Under the pieces are notes generated by a model. That model made no database searches. It was given only the letters and a program-made list of their open reading frames with translations, and was not told the origin of the DNA. A DNA stretch of 64,000 bases from an uncultured Granulosicoccaceae bacterium (GTDB lineage: Bacteria > Pseudomonadota > Gammaproteobacteria > CALCKW01), in assembly GCA_937965695.1 (NCBI GenBank), contig CALCKW010000004.1, positions 62,001-126,000 of the forward strand, read 5' to 3'. Below are positions 33,857 through 41,893 of this stretch, piece by piece. The position numbers were made by a program, and so were the translations under genes. Every line of letters begins with the position of its first letter. The first letter of the stretch is position 1.

Positions 33857-35629
33857 ATGTGTGGAATTTGCGGCGAATTGCGATTAGACGGGAGCCGGCC
33901 CGATACCAGCGTGGTGACACGCATGTTGCCCGCTATTGAGCGCCGTGGTCCTGATGCCGCCGGACAACACACGGATGGCCCTATGCAAATGGGTCATCGC
34001 CGATTGTCGATCATTGATCTTTCAGATCGAGCTGCGCAGCCTATGCGTGACAAGCACAATGGCAATACCATCGTATTTAATGGTTCTATTTACAATTACC
34101 CAGAGCTTCGTAAAGAGCTTCAAGCACTTGGGCACGAATTCAACTCGACCGGTGATACCGAAGTCATCTTGCGCGCCTATGGCCAATGGGGCGAAAATTT
34201 TGTATCGCGTTTGTCTGGCATGTTCGCCTTTGCCATTTGGGATGCCCATGACCGCTCAGTTTTACTGGTGCGTGATCGCATGGGGATCAAGCCACTCTAT
34301 TACAGTCTGACGGGCGAATCTCTGCGTTGGGCCTCGAACACACAAGCCTTGTTGGCTAGCGGTGGTATCGACACCCGTATTGATCCCGTCGCTGTGCATC
34401 ATCAGTTGACATTGCATGCCTCAGTACCCGCACCGCATACGTTAATGATGGGTATCCGCAAGTTGGAACCGGGTCATAGCTTACGTATCAAAGCAGGCAG
34501 AGAGCCTAACAAAAGACGTTATTGGCAATTGACTGCGGCGCCTGGTACCGCACGCAGTGACGAAGAATGGCGTGAGGCGACACTTGCTGCGTTGCGCTTA
34601 GCCGTCAAACGTCGTTTGGATATTGCAGACGTCCCCGTCGGTGTCTTGCTTTCAGGTGGACTCGACTCCAGTATCCTAGTTGGGTTGCTGGCTGAAGCGG
34701 GAGCGACAAATCTTCAGACATTCACCGTGGGTTTTGAGGATCAACCTGAAGAACGTGGTGACGAATTCGAATTTGCCGATATGGTCGCCGAAAAGTACGG
34801 CACGCAGCACCATCAGTTCTCGGTTCCCAATGAAGACCTGATGAGGCGACTCCCTGAGGCGGTAGCTGCCATGGCTGAGCCCATGGTCGGGCAAGACGCA
34901 GCAGCATTTTATTTGCTGTCCGAACGTGTCTCGCAAGAAGTCAAAGTGGTGCAGAGTGGGCAAGGCGCTGACGAAGTGTTCGGCGGCTATTTCTGGTACC
35001 CCGAAATGCACAAGGCAAATGGTGAGCCGGACCTGTTGCGCTTTAGCAGCAGATATTTTGATCGCGATCACAGTGAGTGGTTGCAGATGATTGATCCGGC
35101 CTACCATACTGATAGAGATGTCAGCAGCGCCTATGTTTCTGGACTGCTGTCGTTATACGGTGAGGGTGAGTACGTCAATCGGGTGTTAGCCATGGACGTT
35201 GGCTCTTTGATTGTCGATGATCCGGTTAAGCGAGTCGACAACATGACCATGGCTTTTGGGCTTGAGGCACGTGTGCCTTTTCTCGACCATGAACTGGTCG
35301 AGCTTGTCGCAGGAATGCCATCACGACTCAAATTGGCTCAAGGTGGTAAAGGCATTTTAAAAGATGTATCGCGAGGGTTAGTGCCCGACGCGATCATCGA
35401 TCGGCCCAAGGCCTATTTTCCTGTCCCTGCGCTGAAGTTTGTGCGTGGAGAAGTTTTAGATTTTATGCGCGATATACTCAACGCTGACGCCTGTCGGCAC
35501 CGCGGGTTATTCAATCGCGCTTATGTGGATAAGTTGTTGGCGGAACCAGACCAGCACTTTACCCGTTTACAAGGCAGCAAGCTGTGGCACTTAGCTCTAC
35601 TTGAACTTTGGATGCAGCAGCACATTTAA
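33857..35629 (+). CDS. N-acetylglutaminylglutamine amidotransferase-type asparagine synthetase
   Basis: A 590-residue class II glutamine amidotransferase joined to an asparagine-synthetase ATPase domain. Cys2 (MCGICGE) is the glutaminase nucleophile. The GAT domain continues with RRGPDAAGQH, FNGSIYNYPELR and GDTEVILRAYG. The synthetase P-loop is LLSGGLDSSILVGLL. The segments SGQGADEVFGGYFWYPE, DPVKRVDNMTMAFGLEAR and DRPKAYFPVPALK closely match the enzyme that amidates the osmolyte dipeptide N-acetylglutaminylglutamine, more than they match AsnB. In other bacteria the partner ligase gene is adjacent; here it is not in the window. Start ATG 33857. Confidence 0.85.
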   Translation: MCGICGELRLDGSRPDTSVVTRMLPAIERRGPDAAGQHTDGPMQMGHRRLSIIDLSDRAAQPMRDKHNGNTIVFNGSIYNYPELRKELQALGHEFNSTGDTEVILRAYGQWGENFVSRLSGMFAFAIWDAHDRSVLLVRDRMGIKPLYYSLTGESLRWASNTQALLASGGIDTRIDPVAVHHQLTLHASVPAPHTLMMGIRKLEPGHSLRIKAGREPNKRRYWQLTAAPGTARSDEEWREATLAALRLAVKRRLDIADVPVGVLLSGGLDSSILVGLLAEAGATNLQTFTVGFEDQPEERGDEFEFADMVAEKYGTQHHQFSVPNEDLMRRLPEAVAAMAEPMVGQDAAAFYLLSERVSQEVKVVQSGQGADEVFGGYFWYPEMHKANGEPDLLRFSSRYFDRDHSEWLQMIDPAYHTDRDVSSAYVSGLLSLYGEGEYVNRVLAMDVGSLIVDDPVKRVDNMTMAFGLEARVPFLDHELVELVAGMPSRLKLAQGGKGILKDVSRGLVPDAIIDRPKAYFPVPALKFVRGEVLDFMRDILNADACRHRGLFNRAYVDKLLAEPDQHFTRLQGSKLWHLALLELWMQQHI

Positions 35630-35682
35630 TAAATAATAAAAGCACTGACGATATTCGATGGTGCAATTTTTTGGAGAAATCG

Positions 35683-36015
35683 ATGGAAGTTTTAGAGAAA
35701 ATCAAAGAGCAGGTTGAAAGTAACCCGGTCATTATTTACATGAAAGGTACGCCTGCAATGCCGATGTGTGGTTTTTCCTCACGCACCGCTGAAGTGTTAA
35801 AAAAATGCGAGCGTGAGTTTGCCTTTGTTAATGTCATTGCCAACCCTGACATTTTTGAGCACCTTCCTAGCTATGCAGATTGGCCGACTTTTCCACAGGT
35901 GTATGTAGGCGGCGAGTTGATCGGCGGCTGCGACATCACTGTTGAAATGTTCGACAAAGGTGAGCTTGCGCCAATGGTACAAGCGGCCGTTGATTCTGCA
36001 AAATCCGCTGAGTGA
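35683..36015 (+). CDS. grxD: monothiol glutaredoxin, Grx4 family
   Basis: A 110-residue cytoplasmic glutaredoxin with the monothiol CGFS active site (MPMCGFSSRTAEVL) near residue 32, the cis-Pro region WPTFPQVYVGGELIGGCDI, and the start VLEKIKEQVESNPVIIYMKG. Such proteins bind a [2Fe-2S] cluster with glutathione and pass it to other proteins. ATG 35683 has GGAG nine bases upstream. It follows the amidotransferase by 53 bases and could share its transcript. Confidence 0.94.
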   Translation: MEVLEKIKEQVESNPVIIYMKGTPAMPMCGFSSRTAEVLKKCEREFAFVNVIANPDIFEHLPSYADWPTFPQVYVGGELIGGCDITVEMFDKGELAPMVQAAVDSAKSAE

Positions 36016-36598
36016 ATAAACATTGTGTAGCTAAGGTTGAATCTACAGTTTCCCTATTGCTGATCCTGCTTTAGCTACGCTTTTCTTTTTTTGTTTTAAA
36101 GCAAGAGTGGCATTTGTATCGCATGCCCAAAAGTAGCACTTTCTGATACCAGCAATCAGCCTTTACGTGCAACCCATTGCTGGCTGATCGTGAGTTTATT
36201 CAGGCTACAATAATCCTCAGATCGGTTTTTGCCCACTGCATTGATCCCCTCAAGTGCTGTTGCTTTCGGATGGTACTTCGTTTCTGATCCAAAAATTAAA
36301 TGCTACCAATCAAGCCTAAACACTATAGGGCGAGTCTAGGTGTGGACCGACAACGCTGGTGTCTGACAATTAGCCGCTTCACCGCCTTTTCATCGAGCGG
36401 GCAGCAGTTGCTTTAGTGATGAGTGTAAAAGGTTCAGGGTTCCCAGCAAGAGTTGCGCGATTCAAGCGCTTATTGAACCTAAACGATGCAGTCAATGGTT
36501 TAAGCGAGTCAAAAACGCAGTATCTTGATTTTACATGTTGAGGGTAAAACCAGCGCACTGAGCAGTGAAATACTGTGATCAACTCGCCATAGCTCGTT
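36016..36598. other. 583-base non-coding region between grxD and ylqF
   Basis: This gap lies between convergent genes. Near grxD a long-looped inverted repeat, GTAGCTAAGG with CTTTAGCTAC, is followed by a T-rich run at about 36078-36097 and may be its terminator. At the other end the arms GGTAAAAC (36543-36550) and GTTTTACC (36596-36603) flank the ylqF stop and may terminate ylqF. ATCAGCC and GGCTGAT form a further inverted repeat at about 36153-36190. No credible gene is seen. Confidence 0.5.
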
Positions 36599-37525
36599 TT
36601 ACCAGTTCTTTTTACCCTTCTTGCGCCGTGCAATGCGTGCCTCCTTCTTTGCCGCGCGTTCAGCTTCAAGTCGTTCTGTTTCAATCATCTCGACACGGAC
36701 CATCTCAGGTGTTTCAAGGGTCAATCGTCCGAGTTTGCCACTGCGAAAATCTGTGAAAAGCACTTTAGCAACCTTGTCGAAATTGACGTCGCCACCGCTG
36801 CCCAAACAACCACGCCTGGCCCCGATGGCCTGTAATAGATCGATTTCTTGCTCGGGTAACTGTTCCAGCTCGTAACGCACTTTCAAAGCTTCTGGGTAGA
36901 GTGAACTCAAGGCCGCGGCTGCAAAGTAGGCGACGTCGCCATGATCTAGGGCGGTGTCCTTGATCGCACCGGTGAGGGCTAGTCGATAGCCGCTGGATTC
37001 GTTACGTACTTTGGCCCAGAGCATACCGGGCGTGTCTAAAAGCTGGAAGCCGTCGGCCAAGCCAACCCTTTGCTGGCTTTGAGTGACAGCTGGCTCATTG
37101 CCCGTTTTAGCGACGGTACGGCCCGCTAGGCGGTTGATGAGGGTGGACTTCCCCACGTTTGGAATACCCGCTATTAGTGCTGTTGGCGCAGGCTTGTTAT
37201 TCCGCTGTGGTAGGAGTGCATAACACCGTTCGATAATCTTTTTCTGTAAATCTGAGCTGTCTAGCTGGATCGCGATCGCGTCTTGGCCCGCTCTGCGTTT
37301 TATTTCTGACAGCCACAAATCGGTCGTGGTGCTGTCAGCCATGTCTGCCTTGTTTAGTATCTTAAGACTTGGCTTTTCGCCCCGTATCTCCGCGATCATG
37401 GGGTTTTCGCTGCTGAACGGGATGCGGGCATCCAGCACCTCGATAATGACATCGACTTGCGGCAGCACCTCCTCTATTTGCTTCCGAGCTTTATGCATAT
37501 GGCCTGGAAACCACTGAATCGCCAT
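36599..37525 (-). CDS. ylqF: ribosome biogenesis GTPase YlqF (RbgA-like)
   Basis: A 308-residue circularly permuted GTPase acting in late 50S ribosome assembly. The start AIQWFPGHMHKARKQ is typical. The permuted order is clear: the G4 motif LNKADMAD comes first (about residue 56), then the P-loop GIPNVGKSTLINRL and G3 LLDTPGMLW. The C-terminus is basic (AKKEARIARRKKGKKNW), suiting rRNA contact. An alternative GTG start exists three codons upstream with AGG close to it; ATG 37525 is taken for family agreement. Confidence 0.92.
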   Translation of the reverse strand: MAIQWFPGHMHKARKQIEEVLPQVDVIIEVLDARIPFSSENPMIAEIRGEKPSLKILNKADMADSTTTDLWLSEIKRRAGQDAIAIQLDSSDLQKKIIERCYALLPQRNNKPAPTALIAGIPNVGKSTLINRLAGRTVAKTGNEPAVTQSQQRVGLADGFQLLDTPGMLWAKVRNESSGYRLALTGAIKDTALDHGDVAYFAAAALSSLYPEALKVRYELEQLPEQEIDLLQAIGARRGCLGSGGDVNFDKVAKVLFTDFRSGKLGRLTLETPEMVRVEMIETERLEAERAAKKEARIARRKKGKKNW

Positions 37526-37798
37526 GTCAAACACTTACCTGTCTTGGAAATTGAATAGGGTAGCACCGTCGGCGTTGTTAGGGGCTTTTTAGCTATGGTG
37601 GCATGGTTCCTGCGGACTCTGAGATGATTAAAGACACGAATAACGTCTGGTTTACATCCTCGAAAATACTCATAAGTATTCTGATTATTGGTTGATCCGG
37701 CGTGAGGATTGCTAAAAGTTTGGAAATAGCTCCGGCTTGATGGCTAGACAGTCGGTAGCAAAAACAGTGGTTTACGTTGGATCGAAGAGGTAAAAATT

Positions 37799-39073
37799 TT
37801 GTCGATTGATATAGATATATGGTTGCGGCTGCTCGCTGAGAAAGATGGCTCAGATTTGTATTTGAGTACTGGCGCTCCGCCTTGTATGAAAGTTGACGGC
37901 GAGCTCAAGACTATAAGTTCTGAGAAATTGGCACCTGGTGAGATCATGGAAATCGCGCAGTCTGTTCTGGACGAAGAGCAGCGAGAAGCGTTTCACAACG
38001 ATCTGGAAATGAACTTGGCGCGAACGATCAATAAAGTGGGTCGTTTTCGTATTAACATTTTCCAGCAGCGCAATGAAGTATCGATTGTCGCTCGAAATAT
38101 TAAGATGGACATACCTTCTGCAGACGATCTCAAATTGCCCGAAGTCTTGCGCAAACTGGTGATGGTAAAGCGTGGCTTAGTATTGTTTGTCGGTGGCACT
38201 GGTACAGGTAAATCAACTTCGCTAGCGGCGCTGATCGATCTGCGCAATGCCACCACTGCCGGTCATATCATCACGATAGAGGATCCGGTGGAGTTTGTGC
38301 ATAACCACAAAAAATGTATCGTCAATCAACGGGAAGTAGGGGTGGACACACGCTCTTTCCACGCTGCTCTAAAGAACACCTTGCGTCAGGCTCCCGATGT
38401 TATTTTGATCGGTGAAATTCGTGATCGCGAAACGATGGAACATGCGCTCGCTTTTGCAGAAACGGGTCACTTGTGTATTTCGACGTTGCACGCGAATAGC
38501 GCGAACCAAGCACTTGACCGCGTCATAAACTTTTTCCCCGAAGAGCGACGACCACAGTTGCTTTCTGATTTAGCCAATAATTTACAGGGTTTTGTCTCTC
38601 AGCGACTCATTCCGACTGTGGACGGAAGCCGTGCAGCAGCATTTGAAATTATGTTGGGGTCACGCACGATCAAAGACAAAATTCAGCGCGGTGATCTCTA
38701 TAGCATTAAAGAGATCATGGAAAAATCTAATAATTTGGGCATGCAGACATTTGATCAGCATTTATTCAGATTGGTTAAAGAAGGAAAAGTTAGCGAAGAT
38801 ACGGCAGTTTCGTTCTCTGACTCTCCGAACAATTTGAGACTGAAATTCAAATTAGATAATCCAGATGCCGTTGCCAATGATGAAGAAGCAAACTCGTTGT
38901 CCTTGAGCTCTATTGACGGTGAAGAACCAGATGAGCCTATTGAAGTCGCGTTTGCTCCACCGGCTCCACCAGCAGAGGCGCCCCCCGTATCAGTCGCGCC
39001 AATGAATCTTGAATTACAACCGACAGACCAAGACATGGGTTCTCAACTTGGTGGAAAGTTAGGTAACGGTTAA
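37799..39073 (+). CDS. pilU: type IV pilus twitching ATPase PilU, with C-terminal tail
   Basis: A 424-residue hexameric ATPase of the pilus retraction family. Walker A is FVGGTGTGKSTSLAAL, the Asp box is ITIEDPVEFVHNHK, Walker B is PDVILIGEIRDRETM, and the His box is TGHLCISTLHANSANQALD. The forms CIVNQREVGVDTRSF and FFPEERR point to PilU rather than PilT. The start is TTG 37799, supported by GAAGAGG eight bases upstream. About 60 residues at the C-terminus are acidic and Pro/Ala-rich (AFAPPAPPAEAPPVSVAP) and exceed the usual PilU length. No pilT is adjacent, although the two are normally neighbours. Confidence 0.9.
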   Translation: MSIDIDIWLRLLAEKDGSDLYLSTGAPPCMKVDGELKTISSEKLAPGEIMEIAQSVLDEEQREAFHNDLEMNLARTINKVGRFRINIFQQRNEVSIVARNIKMDIPSADDLKLPEVLRKLVMVKRGLVLFVGGTGTGKSTSLAALIDLRNATTAGHIITIEDPVEFVHNHKKCIVNQREVGVDTRSFHAALKNTLRQAPDVILIGEIRDRETMEHALAFAETGHLCISTLHANSANQALDRVINFFPEERRPQLLSDLANNLQGFVSQRLIPTVDGSRAAAFEIMLGSRTIKDKIQRGDLYSIKEIMEKSNNLGMQTFDQHLFRLVKEGKVSEDTAVSFSDSPNNLRLKFKLDNPDAVANDEEANSLSLSSIDGEEPDEPIEVAFAPPAPPAEAPPVSVAPMNLELQPTDQDMGSQLGGKLGNG

Positions 39074-39173
39074 TAGTGTCCGGTAAAGAGCTGTTTAAAC
39101 AGCAGCTCTGCCTATCTTAACTATCTCACGGGCGGCGCTAAGCATTCTTGGCTCAGTGCAGCGAGAAAACCAT

Positions 39174-39749
39174 TCAACGCTTTTTATCACGATTATCAGG
39201 CAGTGCAGGAATCACCTCGACGGTTGAATCCATTTCTGCTTCGTCCGCCTTGACCCAGTCTCGCGCTAGACGTTTTTGATTATTTCTTCTCTCTTGTTTC
39301 AGCCTCATCAGATAACCAGCCAATCCTCCGCCGGCTGTGCTGATCATCAATATGCCCAGTGCAAACATCTGCGCCGCTATTAGCGCAACACCGCCGACTA
39401 CCGCGATGACTGCGATCAGACCTATCTTTGTATTGGCACGAGCGCTAGCTCTGGCTGCTTCACGCGAAACCAATTTGTGAGTGTCACGGACCATGTTGAG
39501 CTTTTCTTGCTCAGCTTGAACTTTTATACGCTCTCGCTCGCTTAAAAATTTCTCTCGCTCATTAGCGACGACATCTTTGACTCGAATGTCACTCAGTAAT
39601 TTAAGCCAATAAGAAAAAATAAAACTGCTGACCACTAAATAGATACCCGCGGCAATCCAGGCGTCTTGTGTGCCCAAATTGAAAACAGCTAGTGTGACAG
39701 CCGTCGCTGCCACTTGCACAAAGACACAGAACACAAATGAACGCATCAT
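39174..39749 (-). CDS. hypothetical four-helix membrane protein with central coiled coil
   Basis: A 191-residue protein I cannot assign. Two helices come first (SFVFCVFVQVAATAVTLAVF and AAGIYLVVSSFIFSYWLKLL). A charged coiled-coil-like segment follows (NEREKFLSERERIKVQAEQE), then SREAARASARANTKIGL and two more helices with a Gly-rich turn (ISTAGGGLAGYLMRL). The basic/acidic tail ends DNRDKKR. It is convergent with pilU. A cytoplasmic coiled coil between helix pairs suggests a scaffold or sensor, but this is only a guess. Confidence 0.6.
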   Translation of the reverse strand: MMRSFVFCVFVQVAATAVTLAVFNLGTQDAWIAAGIYLVVSSFIFSYWLKLLSDIRVKDVVANEREKFLSERERIKVQAEQEKLNMVRDTHKLVSREAARASARANTKIGLIAVIAVVGGVALIAAQMFALGILMISTAGGGLAGYLMRLKQERRNNQKRLARDWVKADEAEMDSTVEVIPALPDNRDKKR

Positions 39750-39946
39750 CGGCTTCTTAACCGGTGGTCTGTCTCATTACTTTTTAAGCGCCTATCAATC
39801 AGTTTTTTCATTAAGGTCGATAATACCAGACTGGAAGTGGGGAAAATCCTAGCAGGCTAATCTCTTGAACACTAGTTACCCTTTTGAATCAACTCTCATT
39901 TCTAGTTTGTGTCGTTGACTGAATTTCATTTACTTTCTCAAAGGCC

Positions 39947-39978
39947 AAAAAAAACCCTGATGCAATCAGGGCTTTTTT
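39947..39978. terminator. bidirectional rho-independent terminator
   Basis: The arms CCCTGAT (39955-39961) and ATCAGGG (39965-39971) have A8 on the left and T7 on the right, so the hairpin can end transcripts in both directions. It lies just downstream of the leftward SGNH gene, which it probably serves. Confidence 0.85.
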
Positions 39979-39995
39979 TATTTAACTAAGTTTTT

Positions 39996-41123
39996 TCAGG
40001 GACATTTATTCAGTTTGCCGCTGCCTTTCAATGCGTCAAACCAGACCGTCGCCATCTTTTCATATCCACCCGTGGTAGGGTGAAGACCGACTGAATCATT
40101 TGCCAAAGGTGTAAGATCTACTTCATTGTCAATGACACTGTATTGATCAACCAGCGAAACTGACGGCCAGCTGTTGTAGAGCAATTCAGCTAAATTACTG
40201 TTGAACTCTTCGACGGTATCTTCGAAAAAAGTGTCAGGACGCTGATCGACAATTGTAGCCAACAGCGTCTTTAAACCACCGTTATTAGCCGACCAATTGT
40301 TGAGGTTGTTCAGCATGGAGTTGATACCATCCGTTGTGACCTGATGGTCATTCGTACCGACATGTGCCAGGACCACATCTGATGGATTGGTGTCCAGCCA
40401 GTCTGTGATCGCATCCGAGATCTGCCAGCTTGTCCAGCCAGGCATCCCCTGATGATCTGGATCTGCAAGCCCCGCTTTACTGCCTGCTTGTTGATCACCA
40501 ACAAAATCGACCATATAGCCCTCAGAGACAAGGCTTTCATAGAGAGATTGACGGTACCCGACTGCAAAGTCAGCACTGGGTTGATCACCTGTTGCACTGG
40601 TGTAACCCGTTACGCCGTAGGTGATGGAGTTTCCTAATGGCATTATTCGTAGCGCACCGTAAACCAAGTCCACAGTGCCTTCCGCGATTCCTCCATTGAG
40701 ATCATCAACTTTGTAGGTGAATGAATCTTTGTAACCGCGTGATTCAACGGTTGGAAGGTAGTTGAAATCGCCCGTGGAGAGGTCCAACTGAACGCTGCCG
40801 CGAGCGGGTGCTTGAGTGACCGTAAAGTTGAACACGGTATTGTCCGCATCGTTGATCTGACCGGCGACGGAGCCGTTTAAGCCAAGAACACTGCCCGGAT
40901 TCGATACACAAAGAGCTGCAGCCGTTGGGATTGCATTGCTAACAGCGGTGTCGTCTGGCGTGTTGCCGTTGTCGTTAGCTGATCCACCGCCACCTTGGTT
41001 GTTTTGTTCGCCAGCATCTAAAGTATTGCTGTCTGCAGATAGGACGCTGGTCTGATTGCAACCCACAAGTGTAGTTGCGGTTAACATAGCAAAGCCGGCT
41101 GCTCGCAGAGTAGATAAAGTCAT
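39996..41123 (-). CDS. CE3-like SGNH hydrolase lipoprotein with Ig-like N-domain
   Basis: A 375-residue lipoprotein: lipobox LVGC (Cys about 22), a Gly/Asn/Asp-rich linker, then a short cadherin/VCBS-like domain (PARGSVQLDLSTGDFNYLP, DSFTYKVDDLNGG). The SGNH catalytic domain follows from RIMPLGNSITYGVTGY. Block I reads GNSIT (Asn replaces the usual Asp before Ser), block II is DHQGMPGWTSWQI, block III is LAHVGTNDHQ, and block V is VGLHPTTGGYEKMA. The order RIMPLG, DFVGD, DHQG resembles carbohydrate esterase family 3 acetylesterases. It is a clear paralogue of the protein at 41894, on the other side of greB. Confidence 0.85.
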   Translation of the reverse strand: MTLSTLRAAGFAMLTATTLVGCNQTSVLSADSNTLDAGEQNNQGGGGSANDNGNTPDDTAVSNAIPTAAALCVSNPGSVLGLNGSVAGQINDADNTVFNFTVTQAPARGSVQLDLSTGDFNYLPTVESRGYKDSFTYKVDDLNGGIAEGTVDLVYGALRIMPLGNSITYGVTGYTSATGDQPSADFAVGYRQSLYESLVSEGYMVDFVGDQQAGSKAGLADPDHQGMPGWTSWQISDAITDWLDTNPSDVVLAHVGTNDHQVTTDGINSMLNNLNNWSANNGGLKTLLATIVDQRPDTFFEDTVEEFNSNLAELLYNSWPSVSLVDQYSVIDNEVDLTPLANDSVGLHPTTGGYEKMATVWFDALKGSGKLNKCP

Positions 41124-41339
41124 GTTGTCTGGCCGTCATCAAAGGCAAACCCAAGTTCGGTTCGCGTAGTAAAGGGTGAGGCAACTCAGTCAAATGACTG
41201 GGCTTCCGTCGGCAGAGCGCATGATTTCTTCATATGCTTTTGCCATTGTTTATCTGACAAAGCAGTTAAAATGCCTAGAGCGTGTTATTTCCATGGCTTT
41301 TAGGTAATTAATTCTTTTATTGGTTTAGGAGGTGCTTCT

Positions 41340-41828
41340 TTGCGTTGGAAACCCGCTGGTCCGCGGTCGTCCGCTTACATCACACCTACCGGATATGCAG
41401 CCCTTGAGCGCGAGGTTGTCAGCCTGTGGGCGCGTAGGGCAGAGACCACGCTTGCGATCACTGCAGCAGCGGCGGAGGGTGATCGTTCTGAAAACGCCGA
41501 ATATATTTACCGCAAGAAAGAATTGCGCGAATTAGATCGACGCATCCGCTATCTGCAAAAACGCATGCCTGATCTCACCGTAGTACGAGAAGTAGGTGAC
41601 GTTAAACGCGTGTTTTTTGGCGCTAGAATTCAGCTGGAGAAAGAGAACGGAGACTTGGTGCAATACCGTATTGTCGGAGCTGATGAGCTCAATCCTTCGG
41701 CGGGCACAATCAGCATTGATTCGCCATTGGCTAAAGCATTGCTCAAAAAATCAGTAGACGATGAAGTTGAGCTGGTACTGGGTGATGCCAAGCAATTGTT
41801 TGTCATCGATAAAATCGAATACGACTGA
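41340..41828 (+). CDS. greB: transcription elongation factor GreB
   Basis: A 162-residue factor that enters the RNA polymerase secondary channel and stimulates cleavage of backtracked RNA. The N-terminal coiled coil carries the acidic tip GDRSENAEYIYRKKELRELD, where Asp and Glu are the catalytic pair. The C-terminal FKBP-like domain reads VFFGARIQLEKENGD through SPLAKALLKKSVDDEVEL. The start TPTGYAALEREV is typical. It begins with TTG 41340 after a strong AGGAGGTG site. Both neighbours are leftward SGNH paralogues, so greB stands alone. Confidence 0.93.
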   Translation: MRWKPAGPRSSAYITPTGYAALEREVVSLWARRAETTLAITAAAAEGDRSENAEYIYRKKELRELDRRIRYLQKRMPDLTVVREVGDVKRVFFGARIQLEKENGDLVQYRIVGADELNPSAGTISIDSPLAKALLKKSVDDEVELVLGDAKQLFVIDKIEYD

Positions 41829-41837
41829 TTCATTGTA

Positions 41838-41868
41838 AAAAAAGCCCTCCACTTGGAGGGCTATTTTT
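41838..41868. terminator. bidirectional terminator between greB and SGNH gene
   Basis: AGCCCTCC and GGAGGGCT form a perfect eight-base stem with a four-base loop, with A-run on the left and T5 on the right. It suits both convergent genes. Confidence 0.9.
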
Positions 41869-41893
41869 CAACTGTTCAATTGTTCAGCTGATC

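Noticed and set aside
33857-35629. Ordinary asparagine synthetase AsnB
   Set aside because: Segments around GQGADEVFGGYFWYP, VKRVDNMTMAFGLEAR and RPKAYFPVPALK fit the N-acetylglutaminylglutamine amidotransferase subgroup better.
36379-36684. A possible 101-codon leftward gene in the grxD-ylqF gap
   Set aside because: It runs into ylqF in another frame, has an unlikely composition and no ribosome site, and resembles no family.
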